A stretch of DNA of 32,443 nt from Candidatus Bathyarchaeota archaeon. Lineage in GTDB: Archaea; Thermoproteota; Bathyarchaeia; Bathyarchaeales; Bathycorpusculaceae. Every line of letters begins with the position of its first letter. The first letter of the stretch is position 1. Below, in pieces: positions 1 to 8,428 of this stretch. The position numbers were made by a program, and so were the translations under genes. Under the pieces are notes generated by a model. It saw only the letters and a program-made list of their open reading frames with translations, searched no databases and was not told the origin of the DNA. The DNA is taken from the NCBI GenBank assembly GCA_029879735.1, contig JAOUPS010000012.1:1-32443 (forward strand), written 5' to 3'.

Positions 1-100
1 CGGAAGACACCATGGCGCCGCACTTCACACACTCGTAAACGAGTCCTTGCACCTTCTTCTCCGACAATGTTTGCGCCTCTAAACATGTAGCATCCTCCAT
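1..100 (-). CDS. Partial gene, N-terminus of a CxxC protein
   Basis: An open frame runs off the left edge. It begins at ATG 100-98 and reads 33 codons without a stop, including a Cys-Val-Lys-Cys pair near residues 24-27 that could be half of a zinc ribbon. A TATA-like TTTAAATA lies only a few bases upstream, so the true start may be further in (for example TTG at 67). Too little is visible to name a family. Confidence 0.4.
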   Translation of the reverse strand, partial: MEDATCLEAQTLSEKKVQGLVYECVKCGAMVSS

Positions 101-385
101 CCTATTTAAAAATGTTTTCTGAGCCGCGTTTCTATTCTTGGCACCTCCTACAGGGTGAGATCCACCAACAAAGCTTCCTCCGCGGAAAAAAGACAAGTAT
201 AATAACCGCTAAGGGGGAGAAATTGCTAGGAGGGAAGGTGCAGGGGCTGGCGTTGATTCTGGAGGGTGGTTGGGGGATACACCAGCTACATATACTCGTT
301 GGCTCAAGGCGGTTCATGAAAAAGAGTTCTCATCTTTGTTGCTTCTGAAGGGGATGCGACTAAAAAATTGTAAGGGTATTGAAGG

Positions 386-1417
386 ATGTCGAAGAAAATT
401 TGGATAGATATGACAACTGGTCCTCACGTCCTATTCTTTGAACCGTTAATAAAAACGTTGAAAAAAGAAGGAGTAGAATTCTTGATTACTGCCAGACCGT
501 ATCAGCAAACAATTGAATTGTTAGAACAAAAGAAGTTGAACTATAAAATTATTGGAAAACATTATGGAAAACACAAATTGAGGAAGGCTTTTGGTTTGTT
601 TTTCAGGTCTTTTCTTCTTTGGAAAGAGATAATGAAACAAAAAAATCAAACATCGTTTTCCATCACTCATGATTCACCTTATTGTAGCATCGCTTCAAAC
701 TTGGCAAGAATTTATAATTTGTGGACCACTGATAACGATAAGGCACCGTATACTATTATTCCAAGCGTTAAATTTGCCAATAAAATAATTATCCCTGACA
801 TTGTTGCGAAGGAAAGTTTCGTAAAAATGGGAGCAAAAGAAGCTAAAATCATTCGATATCCGGGGCTAAAAGAAGAGGTATATCTTTGGGATTTCAAACC
901 GAACAAAAGATATTTAGAAGAGATAGGTGTGGAAACCGATAAACCTGTTATTTTAGTACGACCGGAAGCATCCAAGGCCTTGTATGTAAAAGAAACGGAC
1001 TTTCTCATTCCCATTATAAAAACGTTGAAAGAGGACAACTTCGTGATTTTGATACCAAGGTCGCTGGATCAGATGTTTGTCTACAAAAAAATTTTTGGCG
1101 ATAGCATTTTCATTCCGACCGAGGTGTTGGATGGACCAAATGTAATAGCAAATTCCTCTCTTGTAATAAGCGCTGGCGGGACTATGAACAGGGAAGCTGT
1201 TGTAATGGGGAAAAAGGTTATTTCAACGTTTAGAGAGGAGTTGTTAACAGTGGACAAATGGTTGATTGAGAATGAATTTATGTTGTACAACCCAAAGCCG
1301 AGCAAGGAATTTGTCGATGATGTTGTTAATGGTGAAATCAAAACTAGAACGTACGCAAGATCAAGTAAAGCATTCAAGTTCTTCTTGGATTTGATGAGGG
1401 GTGTAGAAATTAACTAA
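386..1417 (+). CDS. DUF354-family GT-B-fold protein, probable glycosyltransferase
   Basis: The 343-residue protein matches the archaeal DUF354 family, which has the two-domain GT-B fold of UDP-GlcNAc 2-epimerases and glycosyltransferases. The N-terminus reads IWIDMTTGPHVLFFEPLI, the typical opening with its early His. Near residues 261-280 the motif SAGGTMNREAVVMG corresponds to the nucleotide-binding loop of GT-B enzymes. There is no signal peptide or membrane segment, so it should act on the cytoplasmic face. ATG 386 is preceded by AGGG/GAAGG Shine-Dalgarno-like bases. It is the first gene of the AT-rich glycan island and stands alone on the plus strand. The family call is firm; donor and acceptor sugars cannot be read from sequence. 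Confidence 0.85.
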   Translation: MSKKIWIDMTTGPHVLFFEPLIKTLKKEGVEFLITARPYQQTIELLEQKKLNYKIIGKHYGKHKLRKAFGLFFRSFLLWKEIMKQKNQTSFSITHDSPYCSIASNLARIYNLWTTDNDKAPYTIIPSVKFANKIIIPDIVAKESFVKMGAKEAKIIRYPGLKEEVYLWDFKPNKRYLEEIGVETDKPVILVRPEASKALYVKETDFLIPIIKTLKEDNFVILIPRSLDQMFVYKKIFGDSIFIPTEVLDGPNVIANSSLVISAGGTMNREAVVMGKKVISTFREELLTVDKWLIENEFMLYNPKPSKEFVDDVVNGEIKTRTYARSSKAFKFFLDLMRGVEIN

Positions 1418-1480
1418 ATTTCTAAGTTTCTTATCCTTGCAAAGATCATTATACTAACAGGGAACAATCTGTGGATTATT

Positions 1481-2236
1481 TTAGTAAGTCTGCTTCTCGC
1501 AGATAAAGAGTATTACGCTTACCTTTTCCGCGATGACGTATGCCAGTTTGGAAAGTCTAAGTTTCCTGATCGCTCTGATTATCTTCTTAAGAGTTGGGTC
1601 TCCTACATGCTCTATGTTTGATACTTTATTCCAAGCATAAAACCATGTACAGTTCTCGTAAATGAAGCCCGCCATCCGGCAAAGTTTTTCTAATCTTTCA
1701 ATCGTATAAGGGTAATAGTTCCGATAATGGCGTTTTTTAACTAGTCTGCAAACCGGGTCCCAGCATGGTTTAGGTAACCATGTTAAGAATGGGATCAGGG
1801 TGTGCCCCTCCCGAATCATATATCTATTCATGACGCTGATGTACAACTTACAATCTACTTTCAGGGTTCTTCTAATTTCATTTAAAAGCGGGTTTGCGAG
1901 ACTGTAGGGGACGTGTTCCAAAACATCGTTCAATACTACTGTTTTGAAGATTTCCTCTCTGAACGGCAATTTAACGCCATCGGCTAAGACAAAACTTCCA
2001 CTCGGGACGTTTTTCTTCGCATCCTTTATTAACGTCCTTGAGATGTCGGCCCCGACAGTCTCGATTCCAAGTCTTAGAAAGTATTTGGCAAGATAACCTT
2101 GACCGCAACCTAGGTCGAGCAATAAACCTGACTTTGGGTCATGACCTCTCAGTTGCAAGCATGTGACGGCTTCCTTAGCTCTTTGCTCACGTTTCCAAGC
2201 GGTGGTTTTTTCACAATTCATATTCGGCCTCTTCAT
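1481..2236 (-). CDS. Class I SAM-dependent methyltransferase
   Basis: The 251-residue protein has motif I LLDLGCGQGY at residues 39-48, an acidic residue ending the second strand (ETVGADIS), and VLNDVLEHVP further on, the usual Methyltransf_11 order. The C-terminal part, with WLPKPCWDPVCRLVKKRHYRNYYPYT, is basic and aromatic, as in methyltransferases of surface-glycan loci. It sits among glycosyltransferases, so O-methylation of a glycan or its lipid carrier is the natural inference, but a small-molecule substrate is possible. Its ATG overlaps the stop of a short upstream frame in ATGA form. It converges on the DUF354 gene, with 63 bases between the two stops. Confidence 0.8.
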   Translation of the reverse strand: MKRPNMNCEKTTAWKREQRAKEAVTCLQLRGHDPKSGLLLDLGCGQGYLAKYFLRLGIETVGADISRTLIKDAKKNVPSGSFVLADGVKLPFREEIFKTVVLNDVLEHVPYSLANPLLNEIRRTLKVDCKLYISVMNRYMIREGHTLIPFLTWLPKPCWDPVCRLVKKRHYRNYYPYTIERLEKLCRMAGFIYENCTWFYAWNKVSNIEHVGDPTLKKIIRAIRKLRLSKLAYVIAEKVSVILFICEKQTY

Positions 2237-2424
2237 CCAGTGGTAGTGCGCGTTCTTGCAAGCTTAGTAAGCCTAAAGGCATCTCTAAACTTTTGTGGAT
2301 TAGATCTACATATAAGATGCGCATATATTTTTCCCGCATATTCTCCGAGCCCGGCCTTTTTCTTAGCTTCTACGTTCTCGAGCCCTCTCAGGAGCCGTGG
2401 CTCTCCTACTTTCGTCAGACGCAT
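2233..2424 (-). CDS. Possible 63-residue ORF coupled to the methyltransferase
   Basis: An open frame of 63 codons ends in an ATGA overlap with the methyltransferase start, which would allow translational coupling. The product is Lys/Arg-rich with no recognised motif. A TATA-like TTATAAAA overlaps its own start codon; if that box is used, transcription would begin inside the frame and this would be leader, not gene. Kept as a weak candidate. Confidence 0.2.
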   Translation of the reverse strand: MRLTKVGEPRLLRGLENVEAKKKAGLGEYAGKIYAHLICRSNPQKFRDAFRLTKLARTRTTTG

Positions 2425-2469
2425 TTTATAACAAAGTATCGCAAGAAAGTGAACACGTAAAGTTGTTTG

Positions 2470-3519
2470 TTATTCAGCGTGTTGGTTCATATCTTTAATT
2501 AGTTCCAACACTTTTTCCTTGCAGTCGTCTTCCCAAGTCCTTCTTGTAGGTTTAGGAGCCTTCCCATCCAACGCTTCTAAGATTCCCTTCACCATATCCT
2601 TACGTTTAACAAGCAAGTACTCCTTAGACGGAGCGATTCCACAGGCAATTATAGGCTTTCCTAAAAACATATACTCAGAAATTTTTTGCACACCCTCCTC
2701 ATTGGTATAATGAGAAAACGGGGTGTCATGTCTCGGAACTATGCACACGTCAGCTGCATTGATGAAATTCGGGATTTCTCTGTATGGACGCCATCCGAAA
2801 AATCTAACCTTTTCTGGGAATTTCTTTTCTAGTTTCTCAACTACTGATCGAAGAACGCCTTCTCCTATGATCCAGAGCACTATTTTTCTCCTTTTTCCCA
2901 GTAACCCTTCAACAATCTCTGGTAAAATATCAACACCTTCCACCTTTACCAAATTGCCTACGAATAAAATCACTTTTTCGCCTTTTTTGACACCTTGGAG
3001 CTTTCTAAAGTCATCATATGGAATATTTGGTTTAAAGCGGTCTTTTTGCGGGTAATTGGGGATTATGTAAACTTTTTTCCCAAATTTTTTTACATCCTCG
3101 AAAAGGGCGCTGGAAGTTAGAGTAACCACCTTCGCATACTTCAAAGCCACGAATGCGATGCGTTCTGCCAAACAACTCAGCATATCTTTGCCAAATTCAA
3201 ACTTTAACTCTAGCGGCCAAGGTGCACGATAATCTAGGATGTATTCCTCTTTTCTTAGAATGAGTGGCAGAACAAAAATTTCTGGGGCATTGGCAACCCA
3301 ATAAATATCAGCGTCTGCAAAAAATATTTGCAGTAGAAACATGGTGTATGTGACTGACGCTGAAATTAGTCTTTCCACTTTCGTGGTCCCCAACTTTATT
3401 CTAATTTTGGGAACTAATGCTTGAAAAGTAATGTTTTGACCTTTGAGTGTGTTAGCTATTTTTTTGACCCTTGGATATTTCCGAGGTGGAAGGGTTATGT
3501 AAATTACTTTTAGGCCCAA
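2470..3519 (-). CDS. Glycosyltransferase family 4 (GT-B, glycogen-synthase-like)
   Basis: The 349-residue protein is a GT4-type retaining glycosyltransferase. The C-terminal donor domain is clear: KVILFVGNLVKVEGVDILPE near residues 182-201, WIIGEG, VRFFGWRPYREIPNFINAADVCIVP, and an E-x7-E-like element in NEEGVQKISEYMFLGKPIIA. The N-terminal acceptor domain starts with LKVIYITLPPRKYPRV and has a basic, hydrophobic tract suited to membrane association. The start is TTG 3519 behind GGGGTGA at suitable spacing. It probably adds one sugar to the lipid-linked glycan on the cytoplasmic face. Specificity cannot be inferred. Confidence 0.85.
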   Translation of the reverse strand: MGLKVIYITLPPRKYPRVKKIANTLKGQNITFQALVPKIRIKLGTTKVERLISASVTYTMFLLQIFFADADIYWVANAPEIFVLPLILRKEEYILDYRAPWPLELKFEFGKDMLSCLAERIAFVALKYAKVVTLTSSALFEDVKKFGKKVYIIPNYPQKDRFKPNIPYDDFRKLQGVKKGEKVILFVGNLVKVEGVDILPEIVEGLLGKRRKIVLWIIGEGVLRSVVEKLEKKFPEKVRFFGWRPYREIPNFINAADVCIVPRHDTPFSHYTNEEGVQKISEYMFLGKPIIACGIAPSKEYLLVKRKDMVKGILEALDGKAPKPTRRTWEDDCKEKVLELIKDMNQHAE

Positions 3520-3637
3520 CCTTTTGTCACCCCTATGAAAACGTGACTATATCTTAACCTTCTTTCCCTCCATAATCTATTTTTCCTTTATTTTGCATAC
3601 AAAGAGGGCGATCAACTCCCTTCGATGAATGAAATGA

Positions 3638-3933
3638 GACTCTTGGATTTATCTCTATCAATTTCCTAGCAATAAACCGCATGTTTATGCGAAAGCTCAG
3701 AGTGCAATCTTCAATGCATTATTATATGTTGGTTTTGACGCGAGTGAAGTGACAGAAATACCGTGTGGTTCCACCCAAAGCAGGTTGCGTTCTTCAGAGT
3801 GCCTCTACCTAGAGAATATTTGGAAGGTCACCAAAGCATTGTGGTCGGGAAAGCCTATTGTGTGGGAGCAGTCGAAGGGTTCTTTCACACAGAACTACCG
3901 GTAAAGATCGCGCCCATAGAAAGGTTACATTAA
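3638..3933 (+). pseudogene. Decayed coding region with a frameshift
   Basis: The 589-base stretch 3520-4108 has no intact gene but holds protein-like debris. From 3638 one frame reads about 40 protein-like codons (including AKAQSAIFNALLYVGFDASEV); the protein-like reading then shifts frame near 3760-3766 and continues as WFHPKQVAFFRVPLPREYL and AYCVGAVEGFF to a stop at 3931-3933. A further fragment reading RVKKALEILMRKWETVPSIDVY lies at about 4013-4074. The frames join only by indels, so this looks like a dead gene. The parent family is not recognised. Confidence 0.35.
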
Positions 3934-4108
3934 GCGATAATTAGGATTTTTGAGAATCCACCAGAGACGTAAGTCCCTTAAGCTTTACTTAGGATTACTC
4001 TGAAAGACGAGTGAAAAAGGCACTCGAGATCCTTATGAGAAAGTGGGAGACTGTGCCCTCAATTGACGTTTATTAAAAAAGAAAACATCTAAATAGACGG
4101 GTCAATTT

Positions 4109-4852
4109 CTAGTGATGAAGAATTCTCAAAAGATTTCTGAATAACATGTCCTTTTCCGTTTCCTTATCGAAATTGCATCGTCTAATTGTGTAAAGTGAAA
4201 CGTCGTAGTCATGAAATGGTCTGTCTGTACCAAAAACTACTTTATTGCTACCCAAGATTTTGACAGCCTTTTTAACCAATTCCGGATAAAAACAGCCAGC
4301 TGTATCAAGAAAGATATTATCCAAATATTTAGCTTCTAGCATCTTTTGAAAGGCCCGGATTATCAAATCTGTAGCTAAACCTCCTAAGTGCGCACAGATG
4401 AAATTTAGGTTTGGATAGTTTTCATTTATTTTTAAGACATAGTCTATTCTGCTTTTTTCATTTCGTCCACAATGGATCAGGATCGGTTTTCTATTTTTCT
4501 CACACAATTCTAGAATCTTTTCATTGTCGTCGATAGTTGATTGGGATATAGATGGGTGGAATTTAAAGCCGGAAAAACCCAATTCCTTGAAGTGACTGGC
4601 TTCAAGTTGATTTGGGTGAATCCACATAAAAGGCAACACTCGATCCTTTCTAGAAAACGTTTTCCAAGTGTTAATGAATTCTTTATTCAATGAGACAGAA
4701 TCGCAAAATTGAGTTATCGCTGGCATTATTATGCATTTGCTTCTCGGTTCTGAGGACAGCCAGAAATCAAGATCGCTCCAATCAAATTTTATGTCTACGA
4801 TATTAGGATTAGAGAAGCTTGAGATTATATGCGTATGAGCGTCAATAATCAT
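4109..4852 (-). CDS. Amidohydrolase-2 family TIM-barrel metal hydrolase
   Basis: The 247-residue protein shows the amidohydrolase-2 metal-site order: DAHTHI at residues 4-9 (HxH on strand 1), GFKFHP near 93, ILIHCGRNE near 123 (strand-5 His), CAHLGG near 152 (strand-6 His) and FGTDRPFHD near 206 (strand-8 Asp). These enzymes hydrolyse or decarboxylate small molecules with a divalent metal. It overlaps the upstream acyltransferase by four bases (ATGA), so the two are almost certainly co-transcribed and coupled. That links it to sugar or acyl-group processing, perhaps deacylation or lactone hydrolysis on a glycan precursor; this role is inference. It is somewhat short for the family but looks complete. 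Confidence 0.8.
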   Translation of the reverse strand: MIIDAHTHIISSFSNPNIVDIKFDWSDLDFWLSSEPRSKCIIMPAITQFCDSVSLNKEFINTWKTFSRKDRVLPFMWIHPNQLEASHFKELGFSGFKFHPSISQSTIDDNEKILELCEKNRKPILIHCGRNEKSRIDYVLKINENYPNLNFICAHLGGLATDLIIRAFQKMLEAKYLDNIFLDTAGCFYPELVKKAVKILGSNKVVFGTDRPFHDYDVSLYTIRRCNFDKETEKDMLFRNLLRILHH

Positions 4853-5415
4853 GGATTCAAATCACCATAAGGTTTTTCTATAAGCCCAAAGGGACATTCT
4901 ACATCCCTCACGTCTTTTACAATTTTGCCGGGATTGCCTATAACAATGGAGTATGGGGGTACATCTTTTATAACGTTGGTAGCCGAACCAATGAGGCTTC
5001 CTTTACCAATCCTAACATTTGGCGAAATTGTACAGTTAGCTCCGATCTTAACGTCATCCTCTATTATGGGTGCTCTCACACATTCCTTTGCTTTTGGGCA
5101 TAGAGGATGTAACGTATTGAGAAGCGTTGTTCTTGGCGCTATAAATACTCTATCTCCTATTTTAGAACCTTGGCACACGTGCACATCAGAATGAAATTTC
5201 ACGTAGTTGCCTATTTCCAGATATCCTTCAAGTTGATTATAACTTCCAATTTGAGTATGATGCCCTATTTTCGAAAACGGTCTTATAGTAGTGTGGTGGC
5301 CAATGAAGCAGTTGTTCCCGATTGTCACATCTTTATAGATATAGCAATGGGTTAATATTCTTGTATTGCTCCCAATATTCACTCCTTTTTCAACTATTGT
5401 GTACTTGCCTATCAT
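4849..5415 (-). CDS. Hexapeptide-repeat (LbH) acyltransferase
   Basis: The 188-residue protein is built almost entirely of [LIV]-G-x4 hexapeptide turns (for example IGSNTRI, IGNNCFIGHHTTI, IGHHTQIGSYNQL, IGDRVFIAPRTTL, IGANCTISPNVRIGKGSLIG), forming a left-handed beta-helix. The tail VPPYSIVIGNPGKIVKDV is the classic ending of the WbbJ/NeuD/WlbB type of sugar N- or O-acetyltransferase. The acetyl-CoA-facing His is probably in one of the GHHT turns. It is first of a two-gene unit with the overlapping amidohydrolase. It likely acylates a nucleotide-activated amino sugar; the exact substrate is unknown. Confidence 0.85.
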   Translation of the reverse strand: MIGKYTIVEKGVNIGSNTRILTHCYIYKDVTIGNNCFIGHHTTIRPFSKIGHHTQIGSYNQLEGYLEIGNYVKFHSDVHVCQGSKIGDRVFIAPRTTLLNTLHPLCPKAKECVRAPIIEDDVKIGANCTISPNVRIGKGSLIGSATNVIKDVPPYSIVIGNPGKIVKDVRDVECPFGLIEKPYGDLNP

Positions 5416-5554
5416 CCTGAAAGCACCTTATGATAAAGTTAAGATGCAACCCTAAAATTTATTGGTTTCCGCGGAGCATCTATGCATCCAATTGGGTGCG
5501 GTAATAGGACAATACCATCTTTTTCCAAGCTCTGTTCATCTTTGAGCCTTGATA

Positions 5555-5613
5555 GGGGGAACTAAGATAATAGACCCCCACGTTCATACTATATTGCCCC
5601 TGGGGGCCAGCAA
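5555..5613. other. Two GC-rich hairpins in an AT-rich spacer
   Basis: In the spacer 5416-5689, GGGGG at 5555-5559 can pair with CCCCC at 5575-5579 across a 15-base loop. A near-palindrome at 5594-5613 (TTGC...GCAA with an inner CCC/GGG) follows at once. No T-run follows, so neither is a clear terminator. The function is unknown. Confidence 0.3.
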
Positions 5614-5689
5614 ATGAACTAATCGAATACAGTAAAACATGTTTCGGAAAAGAGTGTTAGGGATTATTAAGCGCGATGGAAGAAAATAA

Positions 5690-6087
5690 TTGCTTCACAA
5701 GTTTAATTGCTTCAAATGCGTGTGCGACGAAAGGAAGGATTTCAGGGTGTCTACTTTGAGGCAGATCATTGAGGCTGTGAAGAGGCTTGAGGGTTATGGG
5801 CGTGGAAATGTTATTGGTATAATAATGACCGGGGTGCTTTGGATACGAAAGGCGGAAGCTTTGAGAATGGAGGAAAGAGAATTAAGGTGAATGAGTATCC
5901 TGCTACAACTACAGAGGAGGAGATTATTCAGGGTGTGAGGGCTGAGAAGGAGGGTGTGAAAGGCTTGATCTGTGGGCCTATAGCAGCGACTATGTTGGAA
6001 AAGGTGGTGGACATTCCTATTACTGCGTTAAGATTTGAGGAAGGACCTTTGATCAATTCAATAAAAAGGCTTTTAGAGAAAATTTAA
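5690..6087 (+). pseudogene. Frameshifted gene, sensor-like C-terminal part
   Basis: Two overlapping frames make one continuous protein if a single base is restored near 5831-5836, in the run CCGGGGTGC. Frame one (from TTG 5690) reads STLRQIIEAVKRLEGYG and NVIGIIMTG. Frame two continues LDTKGGSFENGGKRI, then TTTEEEIIQGVRAEKEGVKG, LICGPIAATMLEKV and DIPITALRF to a stop at 6085-6087. The pattern 'increasing-insight loop, then GVKGLICGPIAATMLEKVVDIPIT' recalls the second half of PrpR-type N-terminal sensor domains, but I hold that loosely. It is either a real pseudogene or a base-call error in a homopolymer. No DNA-binding domain is visible. Confidence 0.5.
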
Positions 6088-6156
6088 TTTCCTTTAAGAA
6101 TAAAATTTGTGAGAATTCGAGTCTTCTTTCGCGCTCATGGGAAAAATTTCGATGCC

Positions 6157-6166
6157 TTTTTATTTA
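6157..6166 (+). promoter_or_regulatory. TATA-like box for the GT4 gene
   Basis: TTTTTATTTA lies about 48 bases upstream of GTG 6205, which would put the transcript start near 6190 with a short leader. It is AT-rich but not a perfect archaeal TATA consensus. Confidence 0.35.
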
Positions 6167-6204
6167 CTTACTATTTGATTATCTTTTGGCAATGGATGAG
6201 ATAG

Positions 6205-7341
6205 GTGGAACGGGTGACTGAAAATATCAGACTAGCTTTTTTAGCTGATGGGCGAAGTGTCCATACGATTGGATGGGTAAGATATTTTGCTGATAGGGGA
6301 TATGATGTTCATCTGATAGCTTTTACGTCAAAGCCGATTAAAGGCGTGAAGGTTCATGAGCTAAGATATTTCGGAAAGATCGCTTATCCAATGAGGATAT
6401 GGTATGTGAAGAAAGCAGTTAAAAAAATCCACCCAGATATCCTGCATGCTCACTGCATATCGCATTACGGGGTTTATGCTACTTTAGCTGGTTTTCATCC
6501 CCTTATCTTAAGCGCGTGGGGAAGTGACATCTCGGTAGACCCTGAAAAATCTAGAATTCGCAGATTTTTTGTTACATTTGCCTTGAAAAGAGCGGACCTA
6601 GTTCATACGGGTGACAATGTTGGGAAGAAAAGATTGACGGAGTTAGGGTGCGACCCGAGGAAGATATTTTTGCAAAACTGGGGTGTTGATGTAAATCGTT
6701 TTTCACCAGATGCTAAATCTCAACCCCTACGGAGAAGTTTGGAAATAGATGATGTGTATTCAGTGCTTTGTGCTCGATGGTGGCTCTCGGAATATCGTGT
6801 AGATGTTTTCGTTAAGGCCATACCTTTAGTGTTGAAGAAGATACCAAATGTTAAGTTCGTCTTGTTAGGAGGAGGATCCCTTGGACCTGAATTGAAAGAA
6901 TTGACTAGGAAGTTAGGTGTTTATGAAAACGTAGCGTTTGTTGGCAGTGTTCCTCACAAGGAGATGCCTAAATATTTGGCGAGTGTTGACGTATATGTTG
7001 ACACAGTAAGTGACTTTCGTTTTGGCGCCGTCGGTGATATTTTAGTAGCGCGTGGAGGTGGAGGAATGGGTCAAAGTACAAGAGAGGTTATGGCATGTGG
7101 AACGCCCCATGTTCTCAGTGATAACATTAATGTAAGATCGGCTGACTGGTTTCAAGGTTTGATGTATAAGCAACTGGATCATCGAGATTTGGCTGAAAAG
7201 ATAGTTCAGCTTCTAAGAGATGAGAAACTTAGAAGGAAGATTGGAGAGAAATCGAGGAAGGTTGCCCTGAAGATTTGTGATCTAGAAAAAACTATGAAGA
7301 AGTGGGAAAACGTCTACCATAAATTAAAAGGGTTCTGCTAG
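6205..7341 (+). CDS. Glycosyltransferase family 4, atypical donor loop
   Basis: The 378-residue protein is a GT4-like GT-B glycosyltransferase. The N-terminal domain has FLADGRSVHTIGWVRYFADRG and, near 80-110, DILHAHCISHYG and LILSAWGSDI. The C-terminal domain has FVLLGGGSLGPELKEL, NVAFVGSVPHKEMPKYL and a donor loop ending GQSTREVMACGTPHVLSDN. In most GT4 enzymes that loop has Glu-x7-Glu; here the first Glu position is a Gly inside a Gly-rich insertion (ARGGGGMG), which is unusual. Start: GTG 6205 or GTG 6214; the latter has AGGTGG five bases upstream. It presumably extends the lipid-linked glycan. The family is secure; the sugar is unknown. Confidence 0.85.
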   Translation: MERVTENIRLAFLADGRSVHTIGWVRYFADRGYDVHLIAFTSKPIKGVKVHELRYFGKIAYPMRIWYVKKAVKKIHPDILHAHCISHYGVYATLAGFHPLILSAWGSDISVDPEKSRIRRFFVTFALKRADLVHTGDNVGKKRLTELGCDPRKIFLQNWGVDVNRFSPDAKSQPLRRSLEIDDVYSVLCARWWLSEYRVDVFVKAIPLVLKKIPNVKFVLLGGGSLGPELKELTRKLGVYENVAFVGSVPHKEMPKYLASVDVYVDTVSDFRFGAVGDILVARGGGGMGQSTREVMACGTPHVLSDNINVRSADWFQGLMYKQLDHRDLAEKIVQLLRDEKLRRKIGEKSRKVALKICDLEKTMKKWENVYHKLKGFC

Positions 7342-7491
7342 ACTCAAAAATGCAGCTAAATAATTTTTTCTTTTTATTGTTTTCTCTTTTCTTTATTTAG
7401 TTCGAACAATTACTGCTTGGTTGAAGATTAAGGCGTACGCATCAAAGCGAAAAAGTTTTGAAACAGGTATTTCTTAATGTTGATACGCCAT

Positions 7492-7507
7492 GCGTGCGCG
7501 CGCACGC
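7492..7507. repeat. Perfect 16-bp palindrome of alternating pur/pyr
   Basis: GCGTGCGCGCGCACGC is self-complementary and sits 29 bases before the deacetylase start. Related TGCGCGCA-type sequences occur at 8341-8349 and four times in 22847-23048. It could be a dimeric-regulator site, a cruciform or Z-DNA-prone tract. Confidence 0.5.
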
Positions 7508-7536
7508 TTTGACAATGGGGAAAGCGAGGAAGAGTC

Positions 7537-8310
7537 ATGATAGATTTTACAAAAGTAGCGAATTTCTTTAACAAAGAAACGATGTATTGTTTCACGAGTG
7601 ATATCGATTGGTCACCTGAATGGGCTATTCAAGAAATGTTGAAGATTTTTGATGAATTAGAAGTACCTTTAACTCTATTTGTTACGCATCATTCAGAAGT
7701 AATAAAACAGCAGTATGGAAAACAAGGGAAATCTCAATATGTTGGACTTCATCCGAACTTCTTTCCGAATAGCTCTCATGGGACTAATTACATCGAGCAG
7801 ATTGACTTTTGCCAGAAACTTTGGCCCGATGCTAGATGTTTTAGATCACATGGATTTTTTGACAATTCTCAGATTACTAAGGAATTCCACGCTCGAGGCT
7901 TTAGATATGATTCTAACTTGTGTCTTTTTTTGCATCCTCACTGTACTCCTTTACGTCATTGCTCAGGTTTAATTCGTTTTCCAGTATTTTGGGAGGATGA
8001 TGCGCATAGCGAAAAAGGTCTTTCCTTCAAGATAGATGTGATACGAAGGTATCTGAATATATCGGGCTTGAAAATTTTTAACTTTCATCCACTGAGCCTC
8101 GCTATCAACACACCTACTACACAGTATTATCTCAAACATAAGTTCCTATACAAGACACAGGACGCGGAATCTTGGCATAAGTATGTGTTTGAGGGCATAG
8201 GTGAGCGTACATTTCTGGAAGAGCTTATATTTTATCTCAAAAAGATAGGAGTACGTTTTTCCTACCTTGATGATTTGTTTAAAGAATTACCCAAATTAGC
8301 TGAGACGTGA
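7537..8310 (+). CDS. WbmS-like polysaccharide deacetylase family protein
   Basis: The 257-residue protein resembles the CE4-related WbmS group found in LPS and glycan loci. The first metal motif is FTSDIDWSPEW with Asp22/Asp24. It is followed by TLFVTHHS (about residues 46-53), VGLHPNF (about 69-75), FRSHGFF and RYDSNL, and late FNFHPLSLAINTP carries a conserved-looking His. The family removes N-acetyl groups from polymeric or lipid-linked sugars using a divalent metal. No signal peptide is visible, so it should act on cytoplasmic, probably lipid-linked, intermediates. The start is ATG 7537 behind GAGGAAGAG. It is a single plus-strand gene between a palindrome and a convergent acyltransferase gene. 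Confidence 0.75.
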   Translation: MIDFTKVANFFNKETMYCFTSDIDWSPEWAIQEMLKIFDELEVPLTLFVTHHSEVIKQQYGKQGKSQYVGLHPNFFPNSSHGTNYIEQIDFCQKLWPDARCFRSHGFFDNSQITKEFHARGFRYDSNLCLFLHPHCTPLRHCSGLIRFPVFWEDDAHSEKGLSFKIDVIRRYLNISGLKIFNFHPLSLAINTPTTQYYLKHKFLYKTQDAESWHKYVFEGIGERTFLEELIFYLKKIGVRFSYLDDLFKELPKLAET

Positions 8311-8428
8311 AAAAATGTCTGAGAAAGTAACATTTGGAGATGCGCACGCACACATGCGGTTATATATTTATTATGACAAAATGTTGTGCAAGTCGAACAT
8401 AAGATTCAATATTCAAGGACCTTGAGAA

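Noticed and set aside
112-348. 78-codon plus-strand open frame upstream of the DUF354 gene
   Set aside because: No recognisable motif and no Shine-Dalgarno; Trp/Gly composition looks like chance.
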